Below are positions 20,252 to 31,775 of a DNA stretch of 64,000 nucleotides, piece after piece; position 1 is the first letter of the stretch; each line of letters begins with the position of its first letter. A model generated the notes under the pieces. It had not been told where the DNA came from. It saw only the letters and a list, made by a program, of their open reading frames with translations, and searched no databases. The position numbers and the translations under genes are program-made. Source of the DNA: Rhinopithecus roxellana. Its lineage: Eukaryota > Chordata > Mammalia > Primates > Cercopithecidae. The DNA lies in the NCBI RefSeq assembly GCF_007565055.1, contig NC_044568.1, positions 21,630,620-21,694,619 of the forward strand, written 5' to 3'.

Positions 20252-21714
20252 TAGGGAATCAGACACTCGTCTCTTATGCCTTCATAATTCAAATCCAATG
20301 TCAACACAGGATCTAGGACTCCTCCAAGTGTGATTTTATTATACTTGTAGACAAGTGACATCCAGCACCTGGTAAATGCTCTTCATAACATTTCTTGATT
20401 TTCTGTCCAGTTCAGCTTTCCCCTAAGCAATCTTTCCCAGTTAGTAACTAACAGTTTATTCAGTGTACAAAGCTTATTTGTTTCTGAATGTGTTCCACTT
20501 ATATTTCAGGCAATAGTAACAAGTTAAAGTCATAATGGAGGAGAAAGCAAATAGGGTCCAGGAAATGTCAATGCTGAGAGATTGTAACTACACAGTCACC
20601 TTCTGGTTTAGGGTTTCCACACGTTTGATTGGAAACGGGGGATTCAGTATTTCCGGGAAAGAGATTGAGAAATACAGTTTTAAGTGTCCAGTATTTTCAA
20701 ATTAAGTTTCATTATTTCCATCTTAGACTGTGATTTGCACTGGAGGATTCCTTTTTGCTCTCTCAATTTGGATTACATGTCACTATGTGGTTTATGACTC
20801 AGACACAGTCATCCGTAACATTACTGACCTAGCAACAAGGGAACCTTAAAAACTGTGCTGGACACAGGTCTGTTGGTATGGTTGTAAATCCATATTAACA
20901 TTGCCTGTCTTACAGTCCGCGTGCAAGCTGGTCTGCAGTACCAAATATTCCTTGTTTTACAGCTGTGTGAGTTGTGACCATGTTTTTCCTGCCTTTAACT
21001 ACCTTGTATCTCACAATACAAAGACTTAAAGTGGATAACTTTCTTGTGATTTTAAATAAAAAGCTCATTACCAAAAATTAAAGCCACCCAGAAAAACACA
21101 AAGAAGAAAGCAAAAATGTATAAATATCGTACCTCCCACCCAAGCCAAATTATCATTATTTTCATTAGCTGAATAGCATCTCTCAAAAGCCATAGTATTT
21201 TAGGGTAAAATTGTATGTCACCTGCAACTACAAACAGTGATTTTAAAAGAATAGTACTGAGACTTTTTAAAAGAAAGAATGAATGCTTTCTTTTCCTATA
21301 GGGAAGTTGAACTTTCCATGAAAGAAATACATAGTGCTTATATTCCGTGTAGTGCATAAGTATGCTTGAATCAGAGAATCTGTGCCGAAGTGTACCTCAG
21401 CACTGGGAGAACTGAGTGTCTTTAGGAATTCATCACATCATTTACTGAGTGATTTAACTTTTGCCGGAACTGAATATATATGTGCATGTATATAAATTCG
21501 TATATTGAAGTGGCAATTAAAATTATATTTGTGTCACTAGGGGAAATAGAGGCTTCTCTGAACTGTCTACATTAGCAAATAGGTACTCTGAACATGTTGC
21601 AAACTTACTTGCAGAAGATCATATCTCTTAACAAATAATAGGTTAACAAATAAAGTCCATCTCACCTTTTTTTGTAATAGCTGCATATATCTCTGGTTCA
21701 TTACTGTTAAGGGC
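20252..21714. other. Non-coding, nothing recognised
   Basis: Single-copy-looking DNA. The 101-codon minus frame at 21052-21357 has no family match; its C-terminus is aromatic and hydrophobic, probably because of A/T-rich composition. Confidence 0.5.
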
Positions 21715-22330
21715 AGACCCTGAAAGAACTGCCAGTTATTCTTGCCTTCTGGTATTCACAGCAGAAGGGACTGTGCTGTCTCCTCCCATAGAGTGGCGAT
21801 ATGACTTGTTCCTAAGCCATACAATATTGCAAAGGAGATGGAATGTCACTCCTTCCATTGTGTTACATTATATGGCAAAGGTCATGGGATGTTCCTTCAT
21901 GATTACATGATATCATATGAGACATAATCTTCTTTGAAGATCTACATTAGATTTTCTTGCTCTCTCGGTGGCCTTGTAGAAGCAAGCTCCAATAGTGTGA
22001 GCTGCTTTTAAAGAGAACATTCAGCAGGGAACTGCAGAAGCCCTCTAAAGTCTGAGAGTGATCTATAAGAAAACTAAGACCTGGGTACTTCAGTCCTATT
22101 TTCATAAATGATAAATTCTATCAAAAACCTAAGGGAGCTTGGGAATGGATCCATCCCCAGTTAAGCCTTCAGAAGAGAACCCAGCCATTGCCAACATCAT
22201 GACTGCAGTCACACAGAGGAAGCAGCCAATCAATGCCAAAATTCCTGCTCCACACTGTGAACTAATCAATGTGTATTATTTGAAGCTACTAAGTGTGCCG
22301 AATTTATTATATGTTAATTGATAACTAACA
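21715..22330 (+). mobile_element. MLT1-type MaLR LTR, sense
   Basis: MLT1 blocks occur in sense order: 'tggcaaaggtcatgggatgt', 'gaagcaagctccaatagtgt', 'cttgggaatggatccatccc', 'cagttaagccttcagaagag', 'gtgtattatttgaagctact', ending 'gataactaaca'. It is diverged but nearly complete. Confidence 0.75.
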
Positions 22331-22978
22331 TAGTTTTCTAACTTAAATGCAAGTGTGGACAAAAAAGGGTATGGATTCAAAATATGGATGCAACAAATTG
22401 GCAGTGCAGATAGTTTAGAATATATTATTTAATATGCATATATATTTTGGTTTCAAAATACAATGTGTGTCTGACAAAATGGTGGATGGATAAAAAAGCA
22501 TTATTTTCTGGGAAGCCTGAACTGTGTATCTGGGAAGGCTGAACTGTGATGCCTATTGCCAAGAGGATCTTTGTGTATGCGTTTATGTGTGTACATGTGT
22601 GTTACAGAATGTTTCTGACATGCCTATTGTCCCCAGAATAGGGAAACAAGAGAATCAAGACTCTCTTTATAGATGGACTTACTCAGGATATAAGTCTTCG
22701 TATGTCATTCTTTATTCTTTCACATTTATTATCTTTTATGATATGTAGATGTGGCAAAGATTATTCCCACTTTACAGATGAAGGAGCATTTATTTGAAAG
22801 GATGCAGAATAAAAACAGATATAATTCATATGCTAAAAGATGCTTCATAGAAAATGACACAATTATTTCTCCAAAATGCCCTACATTATATGGTTTCTTA
22901 TCTTCATTGCGTTGCTGATTAAACAGTTTAAGTGATTTATCCAGTTCCTCTCAGGAAGTGGCAGAATAGAAAGCTGTG
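22331..22978. other. Non-coding, nothing recognised
   Basis: No repeat I can name. The 74-codon frame at 22524-22748 looks random. Confidence 0.5.
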
Positions 22979-23183
22979 ATGGTTAATTTTATGCGTCAGC
23001 TTGACTGAGCCATGGGGTGCCCAACATTTAGTCAAACATTATTCTGTGTGTATCTGTGAGGATCCTTCTGGATGAAATCAACATTTGAATTGTTAGACTG
23101 AATAAAGCAGATTGCTCTCCCCAATGGATATAAGCTCATCCTATCTGTTAAAGGTCTGAATAGAAAAAAAAAAATATATTGAC

Positions 23184-23590
23184 TATCTTAGTTCATTCTG
23201 TGTTGCTGTAAAGAAATATGTGAGACTGGGTAATTTATAGGGAAAGGAGGATTATTTGGCTCACAGTTCTGCAGGCTGTGCAAGAGGCATGGCACAAGCA
23301 TCTGCTTCTGGAAAGGGACCTCAGGAAGCTTCCAATCATGGCACCTGGGGAAAGGGAGAAGGGGAAGGTATGCCACATGGCAAGAGAGGTAGAAAGAGGG
23401 AGAGAAGAAGTTGCCAGGCTCTTTTTAACCATCAGTTATCCTGGGAACTAATAGAGTGAAGACTCAGCACAAAGTCATGAATGAAGGATCTGACCTGTGA
23501 TCCAAACGGTTTCCACTAGGCCCCACCGCCAATGCTGGGGATCAAAATTCAACATGAGATTTGAAGAGGACAAATATCCAAACTGTATCA
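23184..23590 (-). mobile_element. MST-type MaLR LTR, antisense, nested in an older LTR
   Basis: Antisense MST order: 'tgtgttgctgtaaagaaata', 'gagactgggtaatttatag', 'tggctcacagttctgcaggc', 'gcatctgcttctgga', 'gccaggctctttttaac', 'gaggacaaatatccaaactg'. It is nearly complete. The minus frames at 23188-23432 are chance readings through it. Confidence 0.9.
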
Positions 23591-23619
23591 CCCTCCCATA
23601 AGGAAGAAGGCCCCTCCTG

Positions 23620-23733
23620 AGCCCAGTGTGTTTTAGTTTAAGCTACTAGGGAAGATGAGGCAGGAGGATTACTTGTTGAGCCTAAGGGTTCAAGTCCTGC
23701 CTGGGCAACATAGCAAGATCCCACCTCTAAAAA
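23620..23733 (+). mobile_element. Degenerate monomeric Alu (FLAM-like)
   Basis: 'taagctactagggaagatga', 'ggcaggaggattacttg' and 'ctgcctgggcaacatagcaa' followed by an A-rich end match a free left Alu monomer. A target-site duplication ('cccctcctg' near 23611-23619 and 23737-23745) flanks it. FLAM elements predate dimeric Alu. Confidence 0.8.
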
Positions 23734-23940
23734 AATGGACCCCTCCTGTCAAGAGTACACCAGATATTTCCTGTCTTCTAACTTGAACTGAAACATCCAC
23801 ATTTTTTATGTCTCAAATTGACAAATCTTGGGACTTTTTAGCCTCTATATCACACAAGCCAATTTCTTATAATAATAATGATGATGATACAATATATAGG
23901 GTATATATTGTTTCTGTTCACTCAAGAACCCTAATATAGA

Positions 23941-24679
23941 AGCCAAGCAGCATCCTCTCCAATGTCAAAATCAGTGCTTTTTCTATGACATGCATGCTCC
24001 TCTACGAATGAAAACCTGGCTCACATTTCATGCTAATACTAAGGAGGAAAAAACAATCCTTTACTTATTGCACACCATAAAGCATGTTTTCACATGCACC
24101 ATCTCAATTGTTGTAAAGTTTTTATTATTTTTAGAACGGTTTTTTTATTCACATCTTCACTCACCAAAATGTTAAAGAAATAGAAGCATCACTGTACTGG
24201 TTGAAGCGGAGGGATTGCAGGCGAGGCATTGTGTGCTTTTAAACCCGTTCTGCAATTCCGGAGCCTCACAGAACACATCTTGAAGAAACGGTAAACATTT
24301 CAACTGGTCTTTCACACTTCTGAGGATATGAATGACAGGGATTATTTTCTCTACTTGATATAGGAAGAAAACTCTGTGGGTTTAAGCGAATCTATCATGG
24401 TAAAGCATGTTTCCAGCAAAGCCTAAATAGCAGTGTCCTCATCTGGGGTACTAGAATTCTGGCTTCATCATTTCCTCAATGATTATTTCTAAAGAAGTTG
24501 GTTCTTTCCAGTTAGCATGCTCACGCAAGTCACTTCTGAGCATCCCCAAACTGTTTAACATCTCAGATAGCCTAACAAATCCATATCAATTATATTGACT
24601 TTATCTATCTGAGATACAAATGATAAAGAAGGAGTTTATGTTTCATATTGATAGCAAGATCATTATGTGAAAGCTAATG
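23941..24679. other. Non-coding, nothing recognised
   Basis: A small CpG-bearing patch occurs at 24205-24265 but nothing like a CpG island. No nameable repeat. Confidence 0.5.
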
Positions 24680-24840
24680 GAGTCTAACGGTTAAAAGAAT
24701 TTTAGCTGTATGAGTTAGGCAACTTTCTTTTCCTCCCCTGCTTAGATTACTTCTCTGAAAATGAGGAGGATTATGCTATCTCATGGATTTTCTGTGACAA
24801 TTGAAGGAACATACATAATAGTACCTGCACTATGATTAGA
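24680..24840 (+). repeat. MIR SINE, sense
   Basis: 'taacggttaaaagaatttt', 'tgagttaggcaactttct', 'ctctgaaaatgaggaggatt' and 'gaacatacataatagtacct' follow MIR in sense. Confidence 0.65.
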
Positions 24841-25521
24841 GATAATTATATTAGCTATCAGTAGACATATACATTCTCCATAAGGTAAATATTATTTTAA
24901 TTTTCAGATCATGAATTGGATATATTGAAAACATAGTTAGAAAATCAATGGCAGGTTGCCTCAGTGAAGAGCTGCATGTTTTGTATAGTACAGCAAAATA
25001 GAGTTTCAATTTATTTTCAATAAGACCGAGTTCTACTAGCACATTGAAGTATTGAATGCCAAATTATCTCATTCAGACAAAAGTGAAATGTCCCAAGCTT
25101 AATAAAATAAGATAATTGGTTTTGGCTTTTATATTACATTTCTATTTGGCTACACACTGTAGTTTCAGAGCAGATGCCCTGCAGGTGAATGGAGCTATAG
25201 ATGAGGTTACACATAAACCATATGTCCCCTTTGTAAGTTCCCTTGTACTGTCTGTGGTTCACTGCTTTCCAGAACATAATGAAGACCAAGTGCTTACAGC
25301 ACAAAAAGCAGGTCAATCAGAAAGCATAGAAGCAAGAATGGGGTCTCCTCGTGGTCCAGGTAATGCTTCACCTCCTTATGTAGTGGCATGCAGTATAAAG
25401 CAGGAAGAAACATCTGTCTGACCCTCGTGGGATTCTTGGCCTCATAACCTGCAGATTCTCATGTCAGATTCTGAAGATTGATAGGTCACTGGCAGTCTCC
25501 ATGTGCTTTATGTGCTTTTCC
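24841..25521. other. Unassigned DNA ending in a poly-A tract, with a 101-codon ORF
   Basis: A + strand frame (25116-25421, 101 codons) starts with a hydrophobic segment 'VLAFILHFYLATHCSF' and ends about 100 bp before a 25-A run. I do not recognise the protein. There is no AATAAA in the last 30 bp before the A run and no obvious target-site duplication. It could be a degraded retrocopy end or coincidence. Confidence 0.4.
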
Positions 25522-25546
25522 AAAAAAAAAAAAAAAAAAAAAAAAA
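25522..25546. repeat. 25-nt poly-A tract
   Basis: Pure A run with no recognisable LINE or SINE body directly upstream. Confidence 0.97.
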
Positions 25547-25864
25547 TGCACTAACAAAAGAGGATCCCCGTCGAGTTTTTAGTTAACTCATTAACTAGTT
25601 TAAGCACCTAGGCTTACCCCCTACAGATAATTGGTGTGTTCTCTGTACTGGGTCATATCTCACACAGTTAGAAAATATCCTTTTTTTACCGGAGTATTAG
25701 AGGTACTTCTAACCAGGCTCTCAAATAACAGATATTATGCTCAAATGAAAACGAATCTATAAATCCAAATGTCTAGGTTTTAATTCTTCTGCCATTAAAC
25801 CCTGTGAGTCCCTATTATTCAGTTATTTAGCTATTCCAGGTCTTAGTAAACTCACCATGAAGCT
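25547..25864. other. Non-coding; possible MIR remnant at 25760-25850
   Basis: 'caaatgtctaggttttaatt' and 'ccctgtgagtccctattatt' faintly resemble a sense MIR. Otherwise nothing is recognised. Confidence 0.4.
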
Positions 25865-26005
25865 GAAATCATTGAAGTCCCCATTTAAACAAATGAGGAA
25901 ACCGAAGTTCAAAGAGTTGAGATATTTCATGGAAGATCACACAGCCGGTAAGCCACAGGGTCAAGTTTAAACCAGATGTGTTAGCACCACTGCCCACATT
26001 CTTGG
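25865..26005 (-). repeat. MIR SINE, antisense
   Basis: 'caaatgaggaaaccgaagtt', 'agagttgagatatttca' and 'agatcacacagccggtaag' are antisense MIR core. Confidence 0.85.
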
Positions 26006-26119
26006 ACTTGCCCTTACATCTCCTACTGTATTGAATGCTTATCAAAATCATTCTGACCAAGTATCAAGGTAAATTGCTGGTTTTCACAGAACACAATCTC
26101 CTCTTACATTAACTCCGTC

Positions 26120-26292
26120 GTCTCAAGCCAATCATTCCAACTTTTCTAAGCCTCTGTTTCCTTATCTGTAAAATGTAAATGAGATGATAAGAGTATTTAA
26201 GTCATAGCTTTATTTTAAGGACTAAATGAATTATTACTTTTAAAGTGCTTAGAACAGTACCTCAATAAACATTGGCTATAATTATTATTACT
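26120..26292 (+). repeat. MIR SINE, sense
   Basis: 'taagcctctgtttccttatc', 'tgtaaaatgtaaatgagatg', 'aaagtgcttagaacagtacc' and 'tcaataaacattggctata' are MIR core and tail in sense. Confidence 0.9.
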
Positions 26293-26479
26293 TATTATTT
26301 CCTGAGGCTACCTAGTGACTTAAAGCAACAATTAGTATGGAGCCAGTATCAGTTGACAGACACAAGTGTCATTCACATTCAAGCAAACAGTTTAATAAAG
26401 GTAATTTTATCACAACTAAATGCTAAATTAAAAACTGCTGTTTATGGTACTAGCAAAAGACAGTTGAGTTGTGGGTGTG

Positions 26480-26640
26480 GCATAATCTCTCAATGTTGGA
26501 AAGGCATTAGAATCATCTAGGAGCTTTAAAAAATGTCTGTGCCCAAGTCCCATTTGAGACCAATTAAAATAGAACCTCTTGGTGTGGAATCTGCATATTT
26601 TTACATTTTTAAATCACTCGCACACCAGTTGATTTGGAGT
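26480..26640 (+). mobile_element. MER5-like hAT MITE
   Basis: 'cattagaatcatctaggagc', 'tgtgcccaagtcccatt' and 'gaatctgcatatttttaca' are in MER5-type order. Ends are eroded. Confidence 0.7.
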
Positions 26641-27504
26641 TAGGAAGGGACCAGTTTATGAAGAAATTTGAATTCCAGGAAGAATTGGTATTTGGGTAGG
26701 GGAGTGGGGCTAGAAAATATTAGTCAGAGATTCTGCACAGGGCTACTATACACTTATTTATAAATATTTTCACCTTTCAGGGATGGCTTCTGCTGTCGTC
26801 CTTTGGTTCAGAATGAAGAAGCTTTTAGTTTCCTCTATGTCTTAAAGTTGATCTAAACACACTCCCTCTGACTTGGTTGTTCCATAATCAAATTATCATC
26901 TCACTGGAAGCCATCCTAATCCTATTTAGAGAAAGACCATTTTCCTCCTGACCTGAAGTCTCACTTTTTATCTTGCTGGCTGGGTATTCAAGAAGTACAT
27001 TCAAACTGTTTAAAATCCTGAGAGTTAAGATCACCCTGACATTGTCAGGTAAAAATAAAAAGGAGAAGAAACCAGAATGTAATTTGCTTATCCTCAATAC
27101 AGCTTTATTTCTTCCAGTTTTAAGCATGACTTTAAATTTCTTTTTGTGGTAGTAAGGACCAGGACTGTGTGGGAGCTCAGAGATGGAGAATGACAACTCT
27201 CTAGTCATTGAGCCATAACACATCCTCTCCCTGAGCAGTAACTCCTAAAAATAATCATCTTCTGGGCGATTTAAACATTTTTTTTTTGCAAGAGAGTTAC
27301 CCATGTCCAACCTGGTGAGTGAATTGCCCAGTAGACCAGGATGGTTAATCAATCGGAAAACCATTTTAAGATCCAAGTGTTTACGGCCCTTTAAAGTCTG
27401 CTCTGTGTATGTAGTCTTTGTCACTCCCCAACTGCTAAGTTGTATTAGTTTTCAGTTGTTTACTTAACTCGGGCCTTTGTTCTATCAGGAATGATATAAA
27501 AAGA
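26641..27504. other. Non-coding, nothing recognised
   Basis: Includes a 111-codon minus frame (26888-27223) with no recognisable domain. No nameable repeat. Confidence 0.5.
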
Positions 27505-28000
27505 AAGGAAGATGAGATGAAGAGAACAGTGCCTACCCTCAAAGAGGTCCTAATCCATTCGTGCATGTTTGGGAGGAAGACAAAGAAAGAAACTTCCAAA
27601 TGTATTACTGTACGGTAAGTACCAGTAGTGGAGAGGGTAGAAGACATTGGAACAGCCCCTACCTGACCCAAGGTCAATAAAGAAAGACTTATTCAGAGAG
27701 GTGGCCTAAGTTGAGTCTTGTAGGGCTTCTCTATGAGAAAAGGGAAAAACAAGGCCTATGGAAAGGCCAGGAGAGTCAAGAAAACAAGGCTTTTCTACAG
27801 AGGTGCAATGTCAAGGGGTGCTATCAGTGAGTCAGAGAAGAGATCGGCAAATATAACATCATGAGCATTAAATGTGAGAGGCAAGACTTCATCCTTTACT
27901 CTGATGGTGGCTTGAAAATAATTTTGGCTTTTAAGAAAGAGAGCAACATAGTTTGGTTATTATTTTAAGTGGGAAAGAAGGTACTTCTGATTGCTACATT
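27505..28000 (-). mobile_element. L2 LINE 3' region, antisense, diverged
   Basis: 'agtgcctaccctcaaagagg' and then 'agagaggtggcctaagttga', 'gtcttgtagggcttct' and 'caaggcctatggaaaggcc' follow the antisense order of the L2 3' end and ORF2 tail. It is heavily diverged and non-coding. Confidence 0.6.
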
Positions 28001-29289
28001 TAAAATCACATAGGGATGTCAGAAGAAAATGTCAGGTTATTGAAGGAATTAACATTTTATTATATAAGGAACAGATTATAGAACTGGTGCAGATTTTATT
28101 CTGAGGGGATAAGACCAATGTAGGATACCTGATACCATGTGAAAGAGGAAGAAACATTGCTATTCAAAATTTTTGGAAACCGAAAGACCTGTTAATTATT
28201 GGTGCTGTATTTCAGTTCAACATAACTATATTGCCTCTGGATGTTCAGAGTTGTTTCAAGATGGGATATTTTGCCTTTTGCATCTGATTGACCTCTGGTT
28301 GATGCCGTAAGTGCACATATCCAGTGGATACTGGGTTGGGTCTACTTAAGTTCTTTGCAAAGACTGTATACCCATGTGGATAGCTTTGGTCACCATATGC
28401 AGCCACTAGAAAGACGAAACAAACTAGTTGAAGGTCACTAGGGGAGCAAGCTTCCTCAAGGGCTGAGATGGAAGTTCAGATAATGAGAACTCTTTGTACT
28501 CGTTGTAGACACATTCTTTCAATTAGAAGCAAATAACAAAGTTAAGGTCCTTAAAAATCTGTGGCCTTCACCTTATAAGCAAAAGGATATGATTCAAAGA
28601 GTTCTTGATTGGATCCTACCAGCAAGGGATCTTATATCACTTTTTTTGCATAAGCTATCATGATTCATAGGGCACAGGCTCATCTTTACAATTGTATTAC
28701 TGAACATCTTCTTTTTTTTAATTTCCTGAAACATGGAGGTAAAATATAGCTCATAAAATGCTACATGTTAATAAAAAGGATATTTTGAACTGGAACAAAA
28801 CATAGAATAGTTATGTGTGATTCATATATACAAATAGTTATGTGTAAAATATGTTATCACATAGAATATGACTTTAACATATTATCCTTCGCACTATAAT
28901 ATTGTAGAGATGATAGTCTATGAGTAATGAAAATATTCATGGGGGCTCTTAGAAAAATAAGAGAAAGGAAGGTTTGTAAATATCTGTTCTTTCAGTTTAA
29001 CATGCATTTCAGTGACAAATATGAACCAGTTTTCTGGTCCAGCTGAACTGAGATCTAGAACCATTTTACTTGACATTTCATTTGAAATTTTGAATTAATT
29101 TGCCTTTGCAGCCATGGAAGCAGAATAAAATTACTTGCTGTTGATTGATAATCTTAGAGTACTGTACGTGGAATCGGTTAGGTTGAACCATACAAAGTTA
29201 CTGATATTTAAACATTTTAACCTAAGAATTGGCAATTTCTATGGTCTACCCTAAGGGAAACCTTTGTTTCAGTCTTTGTTGTAACACAG
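28001..29289. other. Non-coding, nothing recognised
   Basis: Over 1.2 kb of AT-rich DNA without a repeat I can name or a frame above 60 codons. Confidence 0.5.
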
Positions 29290-29455
29290 AGACTTGAAAA
29301 TTAAATAAGTTATTCAACTTTTTAGAACCTAAATTTTTCTCTTTCTGTTAAATGTGGACAATAGCAGCAATCTTTTAGAGGTGTGTGCATTAAATGAGAT
29401 ACTGGGTGGGAAAACGTATTGAGAATTGTAAAGTAATTTGAATTGCATTTAGAAT
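29290..29455 (+). repeat. MIR SINE, sense, diverged
   Basis: 'aagttattcaactttttaga', 'ttctgttaaatgtggacaat' and 'gtgcattaaatgagatactg' match MIR order. Confidence 0.6.
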
Positions 29456-29979
29456 CCTCAAAAACCCCAGTGAGACTGTTGGGTTTACAAACTTTCACTC
29501 CCTGCTGGTTAAGTGATTGCTTGGTTAGAATACACAGGGGTTTATGTGTTTATATTTCTTTCTGAATATGATCTGACTTTCCCCCTATTTAGTGTTTATT
29601 CTGAAAGCTGTTTTCTTCCATCCTTGGATTTACAGTACAGATTTCTTCTGAATGGGTAGAATATTTATACATTTCATTAACAATATGTACTCAGGCTTTC
29701 TGGTTCATTCATCCAGTGAAATGCTCAGCAGAAAATGTGCTTCAGGATTTTCCCCTACCACTGGGGAGTTGAAATTAATTCTATTATAATTTCCAGGAGC
29801 TTTAAGCATTTGTTTTGTTTAGGAGTAAAACAACTGTGTTGGCAAAGCTTTTCTTATTGTTAATGTGCTTTGGCCATTTATATCTGGATGATACATTTTA
29901 CAAGCATTGATCAGACAGTACTTTCAACAACTGTTTTATGGACTACGGTTTCAACCTTCAGTGAGGTCTTATCAACCTT
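29456..29979. other. Non-coding, nothing recognised
   Basis: No nameable repeat. The frames at 29870-30311 run into the L2 fragment and are not supported as genes. Confidence 0.5.
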
Positions 29980-30560
29980 CAGTTTCTCTCCCCTTCAAAT
30001 CTATTGTCCAACTTACCAGCTGCGTTTTACTTCTAATCACAAATGGGATCGTAATATCCCTTATTTTAAAAGAATCTTGCGTGACTCCCCTGTGTGTAAA
30101 GGATAAAATTCTCAATACATGGTTTAGTGTACAAGGACTTCTTAAAATATTACTTAACAACAATTTGTCTGTAGCTTTTACTCTCCCTTCTTCTGAATCC
30201 AACTTACTGGACTCTTCACCATTCTCTAAATATTCTATCATAATGTTATTTTCTCTCTGCCTGTTCACAACCTGGTCCTCTACCTGGAATGACTCTGTCT
30301 TCTTTGACTAGTAAAATCATCCTTATAGGGCTGCTCAAATTCCATCTCTCTATGAAGTCCTTTGCTCCTCCCCAAGGCAATTCATCATTTATTCCCCTTA
30401 GAACTGTGCACAATCTTTTTATGGCGATAATCGTTTTACTTACCTGTTTCTCTTTCTCCAGTCTGTGACCTCTTATAAAGCAAGGACTCTTACTTACTCA
30501 CGTTTGCTTCCCTAAGGCCTAGATGCTCAGCGAACATTTTTTAAAGGATAAATGAATCCT
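29980..30560 (+). mobile_element. L2 LINE 3' end, sense
   Basis: 'ggtcctctacctggaatgac', 'gctgctcaaattccatctct', 'atgaagtcctttgctcctcc', 'agtctgtgacctcttataaa', 'gcaaggactcttacttactc' and 'gatgctcagcgaacattt' are the L2 terminal segment in order. The 134-codon frame at 29907-30311 crosses its start and is not a gene. Confidence 0.85.
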
Positions 30561-31384
30561 GCTAGTACTGCCTAAATAACTCACAATGAAAATTCATAAT
30601 TACTCAGTGAGTGTCCAAATGTCTGAAGCTCTCAGAGAAGAAAATTACTGAAGAGTTTTCAAGAGAGAATGAGTTTCAGATATGTGATTCCCTACACCCC
30701 AGCAAAATGTGAAGGTGTATACATAGGGTCTACTTCCCCAAATCCGGCCATAAGTAGAGAGAACATGGAGATGATTTGTTTTGGTGTCTGGGAATAGCAT
30801 CTAGCATTTGAGATGATCACTGGCTTAATGAGATGCTGTAGATGTTTGGTGTTATATTCAGATCACAGAAAGCGAATCTTTAACTATACTCGCCCTCAGG
30901 GGGAATACATCTGCATTAGTTGGTTCATTGCATAGGATATTTTTTGAGAGGGACAATGTTGAGTTACGGCTGGCCCATAAATGAGGAACCAAAAAGATGG
31001 AGGGTAGACATGACATCATTAAAGTAAAAGAAATTGAGATAATTAGATGAACATGAAGAATGAAAGAGCTACCATATATTCACATTGGGGCCACCTAGGT
31101 GAAGAGTTGACACATGAAAGGGCGGTGGAATGCATGTCCCATTGTACCAAAAGGAAAGGACACTCATTACAAGGAAGTCTTCTTGTTTCTGTGTTACAGG
31201 GAGACAGGCTTCCTTAGCAAGTTAGCAAGTGAAACTGCCACATAAAATAGTGAGTTTTTTGCCCTCTAAGCAGGAGGTAAATAATCAAAAACAAATGTAT
31301 TGTATTTATAGTAATAGGGAGGAGACTAAATCAACATTTCACAAACATTATTATACATATGAACAATTGAGGATTTGGGTTCAA
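30561..31384. other. Non-coding, nothing recognised
   Basis: Single-copy-looking DNA with no nameable repeat. Confidence 0.5.
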
Positions 31385-31488
31385 TGCAGATTCTTTTTCA
31401 GAAGATCTGGGGTGAAACCTGTGATTCTTCAGTTCTAACATATTCCTAGGCAATGCTGATACTGCTGCTCAGTGGTTCATACTCTGAG
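31385..31488 (+). mobile_element. MER5B-like hAT MITE fragment
   Basis: 'cagaagatctggggtgaaac', 'cttcagttctaacatattcc' and 'gcaatgctgatactgctgct' are the right half of a MER5B-type element. Confidence 0.7.
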
Positions 31489-31539
31489 TAACGATGCCCT
31501 GGATAATAGGGAAATGTCGTAGTATGTCATAACTGTTAG

Positions 31540-31775
31540 GAACATAAATTTCAAAACCAGAAAGCCCTGATATGAGTTTCAATCAGATGTAACTTTGGGA
31601 AAGTGCTTACCTTTCTGAGCTTTAATTTCCTCATCTATAAAATAGGAATTGCTATTGCCTCTTTCATATTGTCTTGGACCAGATTAATGAGAATATGTTT
31701 GTATGTAGAACATTTGATGTCATGCTTAGCACATAATAAGCTCCTCAATAATGTTAGTGGTTATATTTTAGGTTT
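31540..31775 (+). repeat. MIR SINE, sense, nearly complete
   Basis: 'ctgatatgagtttcaatcag', 'gtaactttgggaaagtgctt', 'taatttcctcatctataaaa' and 'tgcttagcacataataagct' are in order. Confidence 0.9.

Larger units (their letters stand above)
22979..23940 (+). mobile_element. ERVL-type LTR (MLT2-like), split by two younger insertions
   Basis: The left part is 22979-23175 ('gatggttaattttatgcgtc', 'agcttgactgagcca', 'ggatgaaatcaacattt'). A short middle part is 23591-23619 and the right part is 23734-23940 ('tgaactgaaacatccaca', 'aatcttgggacttttta', 'aagccaatttcttataataa', 'aagaaccctaatata'). The MST LTR and the monomeric Alu account for the gaps. The family name is tentative. Confidence 0.7.

Noticed and set aside
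26888..27223. 111-codon minus ORF
   Set aside because: No recognisable protein features; unsupported by context.
29907..30311. 134-codon + strand ORF
   Set aside because: It crosses into an L2 3' end fragment, and a second unrelated frame overlaps it. Chance frame.
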